Shown: positions 1-9,427 of the stretch, piece after piece
How positions within the stretch are numbered: the first letter of the stretch is position 1
Layout: each line of letters begins with the position of its first letter
NCBI GenBank assembly: GCA_964393105.1
Contig: CAYMSM010000070.1
Span: forward strand, 1-64,000
Source of the DNA: CALMEC01 sp964393105
GTDB taxonomy: Bacteria; Actinomycetota; Thermoleophilia; Miltoncostaeales; Miltoncostaeaceae
Direction: 5' to 3'
Length of the DNA stretch: 64,000 nucleotides
Position numbers and translations under genes: made by a program
The notes under the pieces: model-generated
What the model was told of the DNA's origin: nothing
What the model saw: only the letters and a program-made list of their open reading frames with translations
Database searches by the model: none

Positions 1-1338
1 GCGCTTGAGGATCCTGAGCGTCGCTGCGCTGGGCGTGCCGGTCGAGATGCCGGGTGGAGGGGTGACGGGGGGCGACGGCTGGACCGGAATCTCGGGGGTC
101 ACCGGCGGCGCCGTGCGGCAGGCCTCGACCCGGGCGCTCGCTTGGGCGAGGATCGTCTCACCCGACAGGACCTTGGCGGTGTTGTCGTACGGCTTGCAGC
201 CGGTGGTGGGCACGCTCACCGTCTGGGTGTAGGTGAACGTTGTGGTCGTGTCGATGGCGTCGCCGCCCTTGAGCAGGATCGCGGTGCCGTCGTCGAACGA
301 GTCGAACACGTCGACCCTGTCGTTGACGACCTTGGTCGGTGCTCCGAAGGTGAACGGCGCCCCACCGGCTGATACGCCGCCGGCCCAGGTCGCAGTCGCG
401 GTGTTGACCCCCGGGGCGCCCGAACCCACCTCGCAGGTGTAGTCGACCGTCACAGAGTCGAAGGGGGCGATGGTGAGGTTCGCTCCGGCGGTGACGACGC
501 AGGCAGGCCCGCCGGCGATCGTGTCGGTGATGTCGACACCCTCTGCGTCCATTGCGTTCGGGTTCCTGACCGTGATGGTTCCCTGGACGACGTGATTGGA
601 ATCGTTGGGCGTGCCCTTGGTCGCGGTGACCGTGTAGGTGAATGTCGCCTGGTCGGCAGATGTCGTGACCGGGCTGGCGGGTGCGGCGGACTTCGCGATC
701 ATCCAGGGGTATGTCCGCTCGAACGACGTTGTCGCGGTCTTGGTCACCACCAGCGGCTCGGGCTGTGGATTGTCGCCGCATTCGAGCACCAGGGGGATCG
801 AGCGGTCCGGGACCGCGGAAGTCTGCGAGCCGCCGTCGTTGACCTGGGCGTGGACGTTGATCGTGTAGCTGCCGGGGGCCACGATGGCCGAGGCCTCCCA
901 GCCTGTCGCCGTGGCTCCCGAGAGGCCGACCCAGGCGAAGTCAGGCGGTGTGCCGTCGTCACCGGAGTTGCCGTCGACGTACTTCGTTCCGCCGATCTTG
1001 ATGAAGCTGTCGCCGGGGAGGGTCGCGTCGATCGTGACGCTCGGCTCGGCGACCACGAGCGCGTAGAGCGTCTCGGTCGCGCATTGGTAGCGCAGGTAGA
1101 GCTTGGACTCGACCGCGGTCTGTCCGCCGTTGCCGCCGGCACGGAGCATGTCGCTGAAGAAGTCGGGTGAGTCGATGGTGGTGTCCCACTCGGCGCTGTT
1201 GCCGCCGACGGTGGCGGAGCCGCCGACGGGAGTCGGGGCCGCGGAGGCGACGGCGGTCATGGCGGCGGACGCGGCAAGCGCGAGCGCCGTTGCGGCGAAC
1301 GTTCTGCGGCGGGTACGCGGGTGGGGTGACGGGAACAT
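1..1338 (-). CDS. Secreted DUF11-like surface protein, C-terminus cut off
   Basis: The reading frame runs open from an ATG at 1338 to the window edge, giving 446 codons without a stop, so the C-terminus lies outside. A GGAGG sits 6 nt before the start. The N-terminus is a clear signal peptide: Arg-rich start, Ala/Leu core, and AxA-like cleavage near residue 33. Beyond it are Ig-like beta domains; the stretch around residues 215-330 (TFTYTVTATKG, VDITDTIAGG, VDYTCEVG) resembles DUF11/conserved-repeat domains of cell-surface proteins. The last visible part is Pro-rich, which could be a stalk before a wall or membrane anchor. The specific role is unknown. The antisense Arg-rich frames are shadows. 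Confidence 0.75.
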   Translation of the reverse strand, partial: MFPSPHPRTRRRTFAATALALAASAAMTAVASAAPTPVGGSATVGGNSAEWDTTIDSPDFFSDMLRAGGNGGQTAVESKLYLRYQCATETLYALVVAEPSVTIDATLPGDSFIKIGGTKYVDGNSGDDGTPPDFAWVGLSGATATGWEASAIVAPGSYTINVHAQVNDGGSQTSAVPDRSIPLVLECGDNPQPEPLVVTKTATTSFERTYPWMIAKSAAPASPVTTSADQATFTYTVTATKGTPNDSNHVVQGTITVRNPNAMDAEGVDITDTIAGGPACVVTAGANLTIAPFDSVTVDYTCEVGSGAPGVNTATATWAGGVSAGGAPFTFGAPTKVVNDRVDVFDSFDDGTAILLKGGDAIDTTTTFTYTQTVSVPTTGCKPYDNTAKVLSGETILAQASARVEACRTAPPVTPEIPVQPSPPVTPPPGISTGTPSAATLRILKR

Positions 1339-1795
1339 GCGGGGCCTCCATGTGCGGGCAGAAGGATGTCGTCTTTGCACGGTAGGAGCAGGTCTCGCCG
1401 GTGTAAACGCCCCGAAGGAACAGTTAGAGGTTTTAGTATCTATACGAAGGTCGAGTGTGTCGCGGCATCAGAGCGTCCGGTGCGCAGGGCCGTCTGGGTC
1501 TGACCGTCGCGACACGTCCCGGTGGCGCCGCGCCACGGCGGTTATCGCGGCTCGGGCGCTGAGCCGTCGCCTCGTTCAAGTCCGAAGCTGAGTGCTGGTC
1601 CCACCGAAGTGTGTCGTTCACGTAACGATTGACCAACCGATGCAGCGCCAAATGGAGTTGCGAGGACCTCGTCGGTCTGCCGGTCCGGACGGGACCGCGA
1701 TGTGGAGGCCCATGAGATCGACGCGCCGGAGTCCGTGCCCTACTCGGAGTCCTCATCTGCGGCCTCCCGCCGAGGCGTGTGCGATCCTGCGGCCG
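1339..1795. other. Intergenic region between divergent genes
   Basis: About 457 bp lie between the secreted protein (leftward) and pyruvate kinase (rightward). It holds the AT-richer stretch around 1433-1445, possibly the leftward promoter, and one copy of a composite repeat at 1622-1655. A frame open upstream of pyk from 1592 is judged non-coding because pyruvate kinase homology begins only at 1796. Confidence 0.5.
1622..1655 (+). repeat. Dispersed composite repeat, copy A
   Basis: GTAACGATTGACCA, ten variable bases, then CGCCAAATGG. The same two blocks with the same 10-nt spacing recur at 23671-23704. Function unknown. Confidence 0.55.
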
Positions 1796-3235
1796 ATGAA
1801 TCGGCGCCGCACCAAGATCCTCGCCACATTGGGCCCCGCGACCGCGGCCGGCGGCGGCATCGAGCTGCTCGTCGCGGCGGGGGTCGACGGCGTGCGCATC
1901 AACTGCTCTCATGGCACCCCCAAGGAGTGGCGCGACAGCGTCGCTCGCGTGCGTGCGGCTGCGGAGGGCGCAAATCGCAAGGTCGCGGTGGTCTTCGACC
2001 TTCAGGGACCGAAGATCCGGCTCGCGTCCGATACGCGCCGGCGCCGGGTGCTTCTGGGCGACGAGGTGCAGCTCGTCGCAGGCGCCCAGACGCCGCGCGG
2101 GACGGTCGCGGTCGACTGGCCGGGGTTCCTCGGCGCTGTCAGCCCAGGTAGATCCGAGGTGGTCGTCGGGGACGGCAGCCCGCGGTTCGACATCCTCGGC
2201 GTCACCGGCAAGGGCGCCGCACGCCGTGTGATCGCAAAGTGCACGGTGCCCGGGCGGCTGATGCCCTCACGCGGGGTCGTTGTGACAAACAGCCGCGCCA
2301 GGCAACGCCCGCCGATCACGGCCAAGGACCGGGCCGCGTTGCGCGTGGCGGCGGAGTGTGGGGCCGAGTTCGTCGCGCTGTCGTACGTCCGCGCGCCCGG
2401 GGACGTCGAGCAGCTTCGCAAGCAGATGAAACAGCTCGAGATGCGGGCACGGATCATTGCGAAGATCGAGACCCGTGAGGCATGCGAGGCGCTCGGCGGC
2501 ATCGTGCGCGCCGCCGATGCGGTGATGGTGGCACGAGGTGACCTGGGCGTGCAGGTCGGCGTCGCGCAGGTACCGGCGTTGCAGCGATCCATCGTGCGGG
2601 CCTGCCGCCAGCAGGGCAAGCTCGCGATCATGGCCACGCAGATGCTCGAGTCCATGGTCGAGGGCGCCGGGCCAACCCGCGCCGAGGCGACCGACATCGC
2701 CACGGCGGTCGTTCAGGGCGCCTCGGTTCTGATGTTGTCGGCCGAGACAGCGGTCGGTCAAGACCCCGTCGCGGCGGTCCGCGCGATGCACGAGATCACG
2801 GTCGCCGCCGACGCGGTCGAGGTGCCTGCGGTGCCGCAGGCGGACGGCGGCAGCGAGCACGAGTCGGTGATGCGCGCAGCGGCGCTTCTTGGCCTGGACG
2901 TCGGGGCTGCGGCCTACGTCGTGCCGACCTCGGCCGGTCATTCGGTACGGGCGCTCGCACGTCACCGGCCCGCCGCGCCGATTGTAGGGCTCGCGCACGA
3001 CGAGACCACGGCGCGCCAACTCGCACTTCAGTGGGGCGTCATCCCGACCACGCTTGCCCCGTCGGGCACGATCGACGAGACGATCGAGCGAGCGATCGAG
3101 CGCGCCTGTGAGCTTACGGATCTCCCGCCGGGGGCACGACTCGTCATCACATCGGGTACGTCGGTCAATACGCCACGCGGCAGCAGGCTCATCGCCCTGC
3201 GCCACGTCCCGAGCAGTAGAAATCGCGGCGCCTGA
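1796..3235 (+). CDS. pyk: Pyruvate kinase
   Basis: Converts phosphoenolpyruvate and ADP to pyruvate and ATP, the last step of glycolysis, in the cytoplasm. The 479-residue product matches the usual family length. It shows TKILATLGPAT at the N-terminus, the INCSHG motif near residue 35, DLQGPKIR near 70, the catalytic AKIE with Lys about 223, the metal/phosphate loop MVARGDLG at about 244-251, MATQMLES near 279, and LSAETAVG further on. The ATG at 1796 is chosen because the family motif begins four codons later; upstream codons have no resemblance to the family. No strong ribosome binding site is visible. INCSHG replaces the commoner LNFSHG, a mild variation. A hairpin follows the stop. Confidence 0.95.
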   Translation: MNRRRTKILATLGPATAAGGGIELLVAAGVDGVRINCSHGTPKEWRDSVARVRAAAEGANRKVAVVFDLQGPKIRLASDTRRRRVLLGDEVQLVAGAQTPRGTVAVDWPGFLGAVSPGRSEVVVGDGSPRFDILGVTGKGAARRVIAKCTVPGRLMPSRGVVVTNSRARQRPPITAKDRAALRVAAECGAEFVALSYVRAPGDVEQLRKQMKQLEMRARIIAKIETREACEALGGIVRAADAVMVARGDLGVQVGVAQVPALQRSIVRACRQQGKLAIMATQMLESMVEGAGPTRAEATDIATAVVQGASVLMLSAETAVGQDPVAAVRAMHEITVAADAVEVPAVPQADGGSEHESVMRAAALLGLDVGAAAYVVPTSAGHSVRALARHRPAAPIVGLAHDETTARQLALQWGVIPTTLAPSGTIDETIERAIERACELTDLPPGARLVITSGTSVNTPRGSRLIALRHVPSSRNRGA

Positions 3236-3248
3236 GCTCGGCGACCCT

Positions 3249-3265
3249 GATCGCAGCCTGCGATC
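3249..3265 (+). terminator. Short hairpin after pyk
   Basis: GATCGCA and TGCGATC form a perfect 7-bp stem with a 3-nt loop, 14 nt after the pyk stop. There is no T-run, so this may be a weak terminator or 3' stabiliser. Confidence 0.35.
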
Positions 3266-3459
3266 GCGAGGAGGCCGCCGAACCCAGCGGTGATGTTGGG
3301 CAGGGGCTTGCCGATACTTTGCGAACTCTTGGCCTAATGCCCGTGCTCATCCTGGACGATGTAATACTCGATGTGCAGAGGCTGCGATACCTTCGACGGA
3401 GGACGCTTGCACCGGAGCCGGGCCGCAATGGGTGGTGGTCGGTGAGCCCGGCGACTGCG

Positions 3460-3696
3460 ATGACACGGTCAGACGAGCACACCCAGAACGTCATGGCGCT
3501 CCTTCGGGAGGGGCTATCGGACGCGCGGATCGGCAAGCGGCTCGGTCTCAGCCGTGAGGAGGTCCGCGCGACGATCCATCGGGTGATCGACGACGCCCAC
3601 CTCGAGGACCAGGAGCGCGCGGCGTTCCTCGCCGAGCAGGTCGGCATCGCGCGCTTGGACGAGAATGGGCCCGCTCGCCCGTCCCGACGGATCTGA
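3460..3696 (+). CDS. Small helix-turn-helix protein
   Basis: A 78-residue protein from the ATG at 3460; the frame is open upstream to 3319, so the start is uncertain. Residues about 15-45 (LLREGLSDARIGKRLGLSRE) read as a helix-turn-helix of the sigma-region-4/LuxR kind: a 'LSDARIGKRLGLS' turn followed by a recognition-helix-like EEVRATIHRVI. The rest is charged, with no second domain, so it could be a small transcriptional regulator. It stands alone between pyk and a leftward PIN remnant. Family not recognised. Confidence 0.5.
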   Translation: MTRSDEHTQNVMALLREGLSDARIGKRLGLSREEVRATIHRVIDDAHLEDQERAAFLAEQVGIARLDENGPARPSRRI

Positions 3697-3732
3697 CCGC
3701 GCGCGCCGCGATTCGAGATCGGCGGTAGGAGT

Positions 3733-3975
3733 TCAGGCAACCAGCTCGATGAGGCAGTGCGGACCAGTTGCCTTGGCAAGCCTTCCGTCGAGTGTGATCA
3801 ACGGCGCGTCGAGCACCTCGGCCAGGGCGACGTACATCGCGTCCCAGCCTCGAATCGTGGCGCGCAACTCCCAGGCGCGCTCGAGGAGCGCTCGATGCCC
3901 GAAGCGCTCGCCCGGCCAGAGGCTGAGATCCTCGACGGCGAGAACGGCAGTGGTCTCATCGATCGTTTCCATCAT
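3733..3975 (-). pseudogene. VapC-like PIN domain, C-terminal remnant
   Basis: Only 80 residues remain of a family usually about 130 long. The visible part has the PIN C-terminal half: LLERAWELR, then GWDAMYVALAE with Asp45, then PLITLDGRL with Asp63, which are the third and fourth conserved acidic positions. The N-terminal strand with the first catalytic Asp, and the following Glu, are absent, and no matching frame lies upstream at 3976-4034. No VapB antitoxin gene is adjacent. VapC proteins are RNases paired with an antitoxin; without the first acidic residues this copy should be inactive. Best read as a decayed toxin gene. Confidence 0.6.
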
Positions 3976-4034
3976 TCGCAGTGCAATTTTGCATCATAGG
4001 TCCGCGCGGAGAGGTCAAATGCGTCGCTGTCGGC

Positions 4035-4466
4035 CTATCCGTCGCGCGAGCGGATGAAGGCGGTCAGCCCGTAGGACGAGACGGCGGTCAGACCGTGGCG
4101 GCGGTAGAAGCCCTCGGCGCCGCGTTCCGAGACGAGCACCTGGTGGTGGAAGACGTCGATGGGGTACCGATCCAGGAGGGCTTGGAACAGCGCGCTGCCG
4201 ATGCCCTCGCGTTGACGGTCGGGGCGGACCAGGATGTCGGCGATGTAGACGGCGAACGCCTCGTCCGAGAGCGCCCGCGCGTAGCCCACCACGACATCGT
4301 CATCCAAGGCCACCAATGACGCCGAGGAGCAGGCGATCGCGGTGCGCAGACGGGTGGGATCGGTCGCGTGAATCCAGCCGTGCCCACGGTAGAGACCCAG
4401 GATCGCGTCGAAGTGGCGGTCCGGCTCGGCGGGCTCGACGGCCACTCGCGGCCTCAAGGTCGCCAC
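4035..4466 (-). CDS. GNAT family N-acetyltransferase
   Basis: A 143-residue GNAT-fold enzyme that would transfer an acetyl group from acetyl-CoA to an unknown amine. The coenzyme A loop is visible in motif A as LVRPDRQREGIGSAL, followed by a helix and the late HQVLVSERGAEGFYRRHGL typical of motif B. The GTG at 4466 is preferred because a GGAGGG lies 6 nt upstream and length then matches the family; the frame itself stays open far into the antisense of leuS. It is divergent from leuS with 39 bp between starts, sharing an overlapping promoter candidate at 4489-4497. Confidence 0.8.
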   Translation of the reverse strand: MATLRPRVAVEPAEPDRHFDAILGLYRGHGWIHATDPTRLRTAIACSSASLVALDDDVVVGYARALSDEAFAVYIADILVRPDRQREGIGSALFQALLDRYPIDVFHHQVLVSERGAEGFYRRHGLTAVSSYGLTAFIRSRDG

Positions 4467-4488
4467 GGGTGACCCTCCAGAAGGTGCA

Positions 4489-4497
4489 GATATACTC
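4489..4497. promoter_or_regulatory. Overlapping divergent -10 elements, GNAT/leuS
   Basis: The sequence gatatactc reads TATACT rightward, 9 nt before the leuS ATG, and TATATC leftward toward the GNAT gene. The rightward spacing would give a nearly leaderless leuS mRNA. The same core occurs at 45669-45677. No clear -35 was identified. Confidence 0.4.
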
Positions 4498-4505
4498 GTC
4501 CGCCG

Positions 4506-7037
<2,532 letters not shown>

Positions 7038-7073
7038 GGGCTTAGGTGATATCCGGGTTCCCCGCGCGTCGCG

Positions 7074-7973
7074 TCAGGGCGTCGACATCTCCGGACTCAT
7101 CGGTGAGTCGTGGTGGGCGGGGGCGGAAGGCACCCGCGGAGGGTCAATCCGAGCGGGCGGGGAGCTGCTCCTGCCCGGTGACATGTGCATCGTCGCCGCC
7201 TCAGCTGGATCTGTCAGATGCGGAACACTCGCTGGCGCGGTGGCGATCCAGAGCCCGAGTCCGACCAGTGCGAGCCCGAGCAGTCCCCCGAGCACGCGGG
7301 GCCGAGTCAGCAGCTTCTCCGCGGCGACCGCCGCGGCCACGACGACCATCCAGAACACGCTCATGACCCCCACTGCGAACAGCACGAGCATCAGGCCCGC
7401 GCAGCAGCCGACGCACACAACGCCGAGCTGGGCTCCCAGGCGCGCCGCCGGCGTCAGCCCGGGACGCCAGTGGCCCACGACGAACAGCAGTGGGCTCCGG
7501 CACCGACGCAGGCACGCTGCCTTGAGCGATGTCATCTGGTACAGGCCGGCGGCGCCGACCGCGGCGCCCGCGGCAACCGGGCCGGCTCGATCCCACGCGA
7601 GGCGCCCAGAGCCCGCCGCGGCACCGAGCCGGAAGATGCCGTACGCCGCCAGCCCGCAGGCCGTCCAGACCGCGAGGTACCCGCCGACGAAGGCCCACGT
7701 CGCCGCCCGGACGCGGCGATCTCCACGGTTGCGCGAAGCTCGCGCGAAAGCGACCACCATCGGCGCCGACGAGGGCAGCATCATCGCGGCCATCATGGTG
7801 ACCCAGATGCCGACGTACCAGCCCAACGCCCCCAGATCGGTCCCCGGTCCCGCGTCCATTCCCGCCATGCGGCGGTGGGTGATGAGCCACGCCACCGCGG
7901 CCAAAGCCAGCAGGAGCGCGATCGTCTCCGCTTCGACACCCAGGAGCCACCGCCCTCTTTGACGGAGGCTCAC
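7074..7973 (-). CDS. DUF2182 predicted metal-binding membrane protein
   Basis: A 299-residue integral membrane protein with about six or seven hydrophobic segments, including ALLLALAAVAWLI at the N-terminus. The conserved patch GIWVTMMAAMMLPSSAP and the later Cys-rich GVVCVGCCAGLM are, from memory, DUF2182 hallmarks (annotated as a predicted metal-binding integral membrane protein). The tail is rich in His, Met and Pro. The GTG start overlaps the TGA of the upstream DUF1326 gene (GTGA), so the two are probably translationally coupled and act together. Function is unknown in the family; a metal-related membrane role is inferred from Cys, Met and His content. Confidence 0.75.
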   Translation of the reverse strand: MSLRQRGRWLLGVEAETIALLLALAAVAWLITHRRMAGMDAGPGTDLGALGWYVGIWVTMMAAMMLPSSAPMVVAFARASRNRGDRRVRAATWAFVGGYLAVWTACGLAAYGIFRLGAAAGSGRLAWDRAGPVAAGAAVGAAGLYQMTSLKAACLRRCRSPLLFVVGHWRPGLTPAARLGAQLGVVCVGCCAGLMLVLFAVGVMSVFWMVVVAAAVAAEKLLTRPRVLGGLLGLALVGLGLWIATAPASVPHLTDPAEAATMHMSPGRSSSPPARIDPPRVPSAPAHHDSPMSPEMSTP

Positions 7974-8608
7974 CCCCCGTCTCCTCGGTACGAGAAGCTG
8001 GTCTCGAAGGCGCACACGCCCGACAGCCGCGCCTGGAAGGGCCCGGCCGCCAGTTGCAGCAACTCGGCGTACAGTTCCCGGCCGGGGTGATCGTGACCGG
8101 GGATCACGCAGGAGACGACCTCCTGATCGGGGACCGGGCCGGCGATCCGGACGGTAACCCGGCGGCCGGCCCGGAACCAGCCCCGCCCCCGCGTGTGATC
8201 GATCTCGATCGGGACCGCGTGCACCCCGAGGACCTCGCTCGCCTTCCACGCCCACGGGAACTGTTGGAGGGGCGTGCCTCCCAGACGGCCAAGGAGGATG
8301 TCGGCCAGGGCGTCCCGCTGAGCGGGCGTCCCGCGGCTGTCCACGAGGAGTATCACCCGCCACGGGGAACCCGGCTCGTCGTCGTCATAGCCGCAGACGA
8401 GCACCGCACCGAGCCCCGAGAGATCGAGCGATCCCAACCGTCCCCGCTCAACGAGCCAGGAGAGGGCACCGAAGCACGTGCCGTGCGTGGAGCGTCCTCC
8501 CCGGCGCCCACCCACGGTGCGGCACGGGCAGATGGCGTCGCAGTTGCACGTCTCCAGGTAGGTCCCGTCGATCTGCCAGGCTGGCGATCGCTCGGCGGGG
8601 GCCTTCAT
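7970..8608 (-). CDS. DUF1326 protein
   Basis: A 212-residue soluble protein, probably cytoplasmic. Its N-terminal signature LETCNCDAICPC places three cysteines close together, typical of DUF1326. Further features are the GTCFGALSWLVERG block and a C-terminal region with FSYRG. AAAGGAG lies 6 nt before the ATG at 8608. DUF1326 and DUF2182 genes are commonly adjacent, and here they overlap by 4 nt. The family has no established function; the cysteine cluster suggests metal or redox binding (inference). Confidence 0.75.
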   Translation of the reverse strand: MKAPAERSPAWQIDGTYLETCNCDAICPCRTVGGRRGGRSTHGTCFGALSWLVERGRLGSLDLSGLGAVLVCGYDDDEPGSPWRVILLVDSRGTPAQRDALADILLGRLGGTPLQQFPWAWKASEVLGVHAVPIEIDHTRGRGWFRAGRRVTVRIAGPVPDQEVVSCVIPGHDHPGRELYAELLQLAAGPFQARLSGVCAFETSFSYRGDGG

Positions 8609-8763
8609 CGGCGCTCCTTTCGCAGGCCGGTCCGCGAGCCTCGGGTGCTTGCGCAGCCGGTGTCGAATGCTAGCCCCCCCGACGATCACCGATCCCGGCC
8701 GTCCCCGCTCGCCGGCCTCGTCGAGCTCCCCTGCGTGATTCTCGCTCGATGGAGGGCGAGCGA

Positions 8764-8795
8764 GTGTTACGAAAGAATTGACGAAGCTGTAACAC
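8764..8795. promoter_or_regulatory. Inverted repeat upstream of comEA
   Basis: GTGTTAC (8764-8770) and GTAACAC (8789-8795) form perfect 7-bp arms 18 nt apart, 54 nt before the comEA ATG. The position fits an operator or a -35/-10 region. Similar GTGTTAC/GTAAC words occur at 23658-23675. Confidence 0.35.
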
Positions 8796-8848
8796 GATTG
8801 GCACACATCGGTGGTCCGCTGTGACATTTGCGACCCTACCCTGGGGGT

Positions 8849-9427
8849 ATGGATCGACTGCTCCCATGGCTTCGCAGATCTGGTTGGGCGTACGTCGTTC
8901 TGGCGGTCGCGCTGGCCGGGTTGGGATGGCGGCTCGCCGGGAGCGCGTCGTCCCCGACACAGCCTCGGTCCGAAGGGTCGGCGACGATCGCGCGACGTGA
9001 GCCGGCTGCTTCGTTCGTTCACGTGGCAGGGGCGGTGCGAAAACCGGGGGTCTACAGGGTTCCGGACGGCGGGCGGGTGCAGCAGGCGATACGCCTCGCC
9101 GGGGGCCCGACTCGGGCAGCGGACCTGACCGCGGTCAACCTGGCCGCCCCGTTGCAGGATGGTCAGCAGGTGTTGGTGCCGGTCCGGGTCGTTGCGGTGG
9201 CCGGGGGAGCGCAGCCGCCGGCCACCGGGGGCGCCGGCGTTGTCAGCCTGTCGTCGGCGACCGTCGAGCAGCTCGACGCCCTGGACGGCATCGGCCCGAC
9301 ACTGGCCGCAAGGATCGTCGGGTGGCGCGCCCAGCACGGCGGTTTCGCGTCCGTCGATCAGCTGATGGACGTCCCGGGCATCGGTCAGGCGCGGCTCGAT
9401 GCCATTCGGTCCAGGCTCACCCCGTGA
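8849..9427 (+). CDS. comEA: Competence protein ComEA, DNA-binding receptor
   Basis: Membrane-anchored DNA receptor for transformation. The 192 residues contain an N-terminal membrane anchor (about 12-30, AYVVLAVALAGLGW), a linker, an SLBB/soluble-ligand domain (FVHVAGAVRKPGVYRVPDG) and two C-terminal helix-hairpin-helix DNA-binding motifs (LDALDGIGPTLAARIV and LMDVPGIGQARLDAI). The ATG at 8849 is preferred to a TTG at 8828 because the anchor then starts normally. It overlaps comEC by 29 nt. Together with ComEC it would bring DNA across the membrane; no pilus genes are present in the window. Confidence 0.93.
   Translation: MDRLLPWLRRSGWAYVVLAVALAGLGWRLAGSASSPTQPRSEGSATIARREPAASFVHVAGAVRKPGVYRVPDGGRVQQAIRLAGGPTRAADLTAVNLAAPLQDGQQVLVPVRVVAVAGGAQPPATGGAGVVSLSSATVEQLDALDGIGPTLAARIVGWRAQHGGFASVDQLMDVPGIGQARLDAIRSRLTP

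Noticed and set aside
158..1351. Arg-rich minus-strand frames at the left end
   Set aside because: They are out-of-frame shadows; the real frame encodes a signal peptide and Ig-like domains and runs off the window edge.
1592..1795. N-terminal extension of pyruvate kinase
   Set aside because: Homology starts at 1796; the extension is Pro/Arg-rich, lacks a ribosome site and covers intergenic repeat A.
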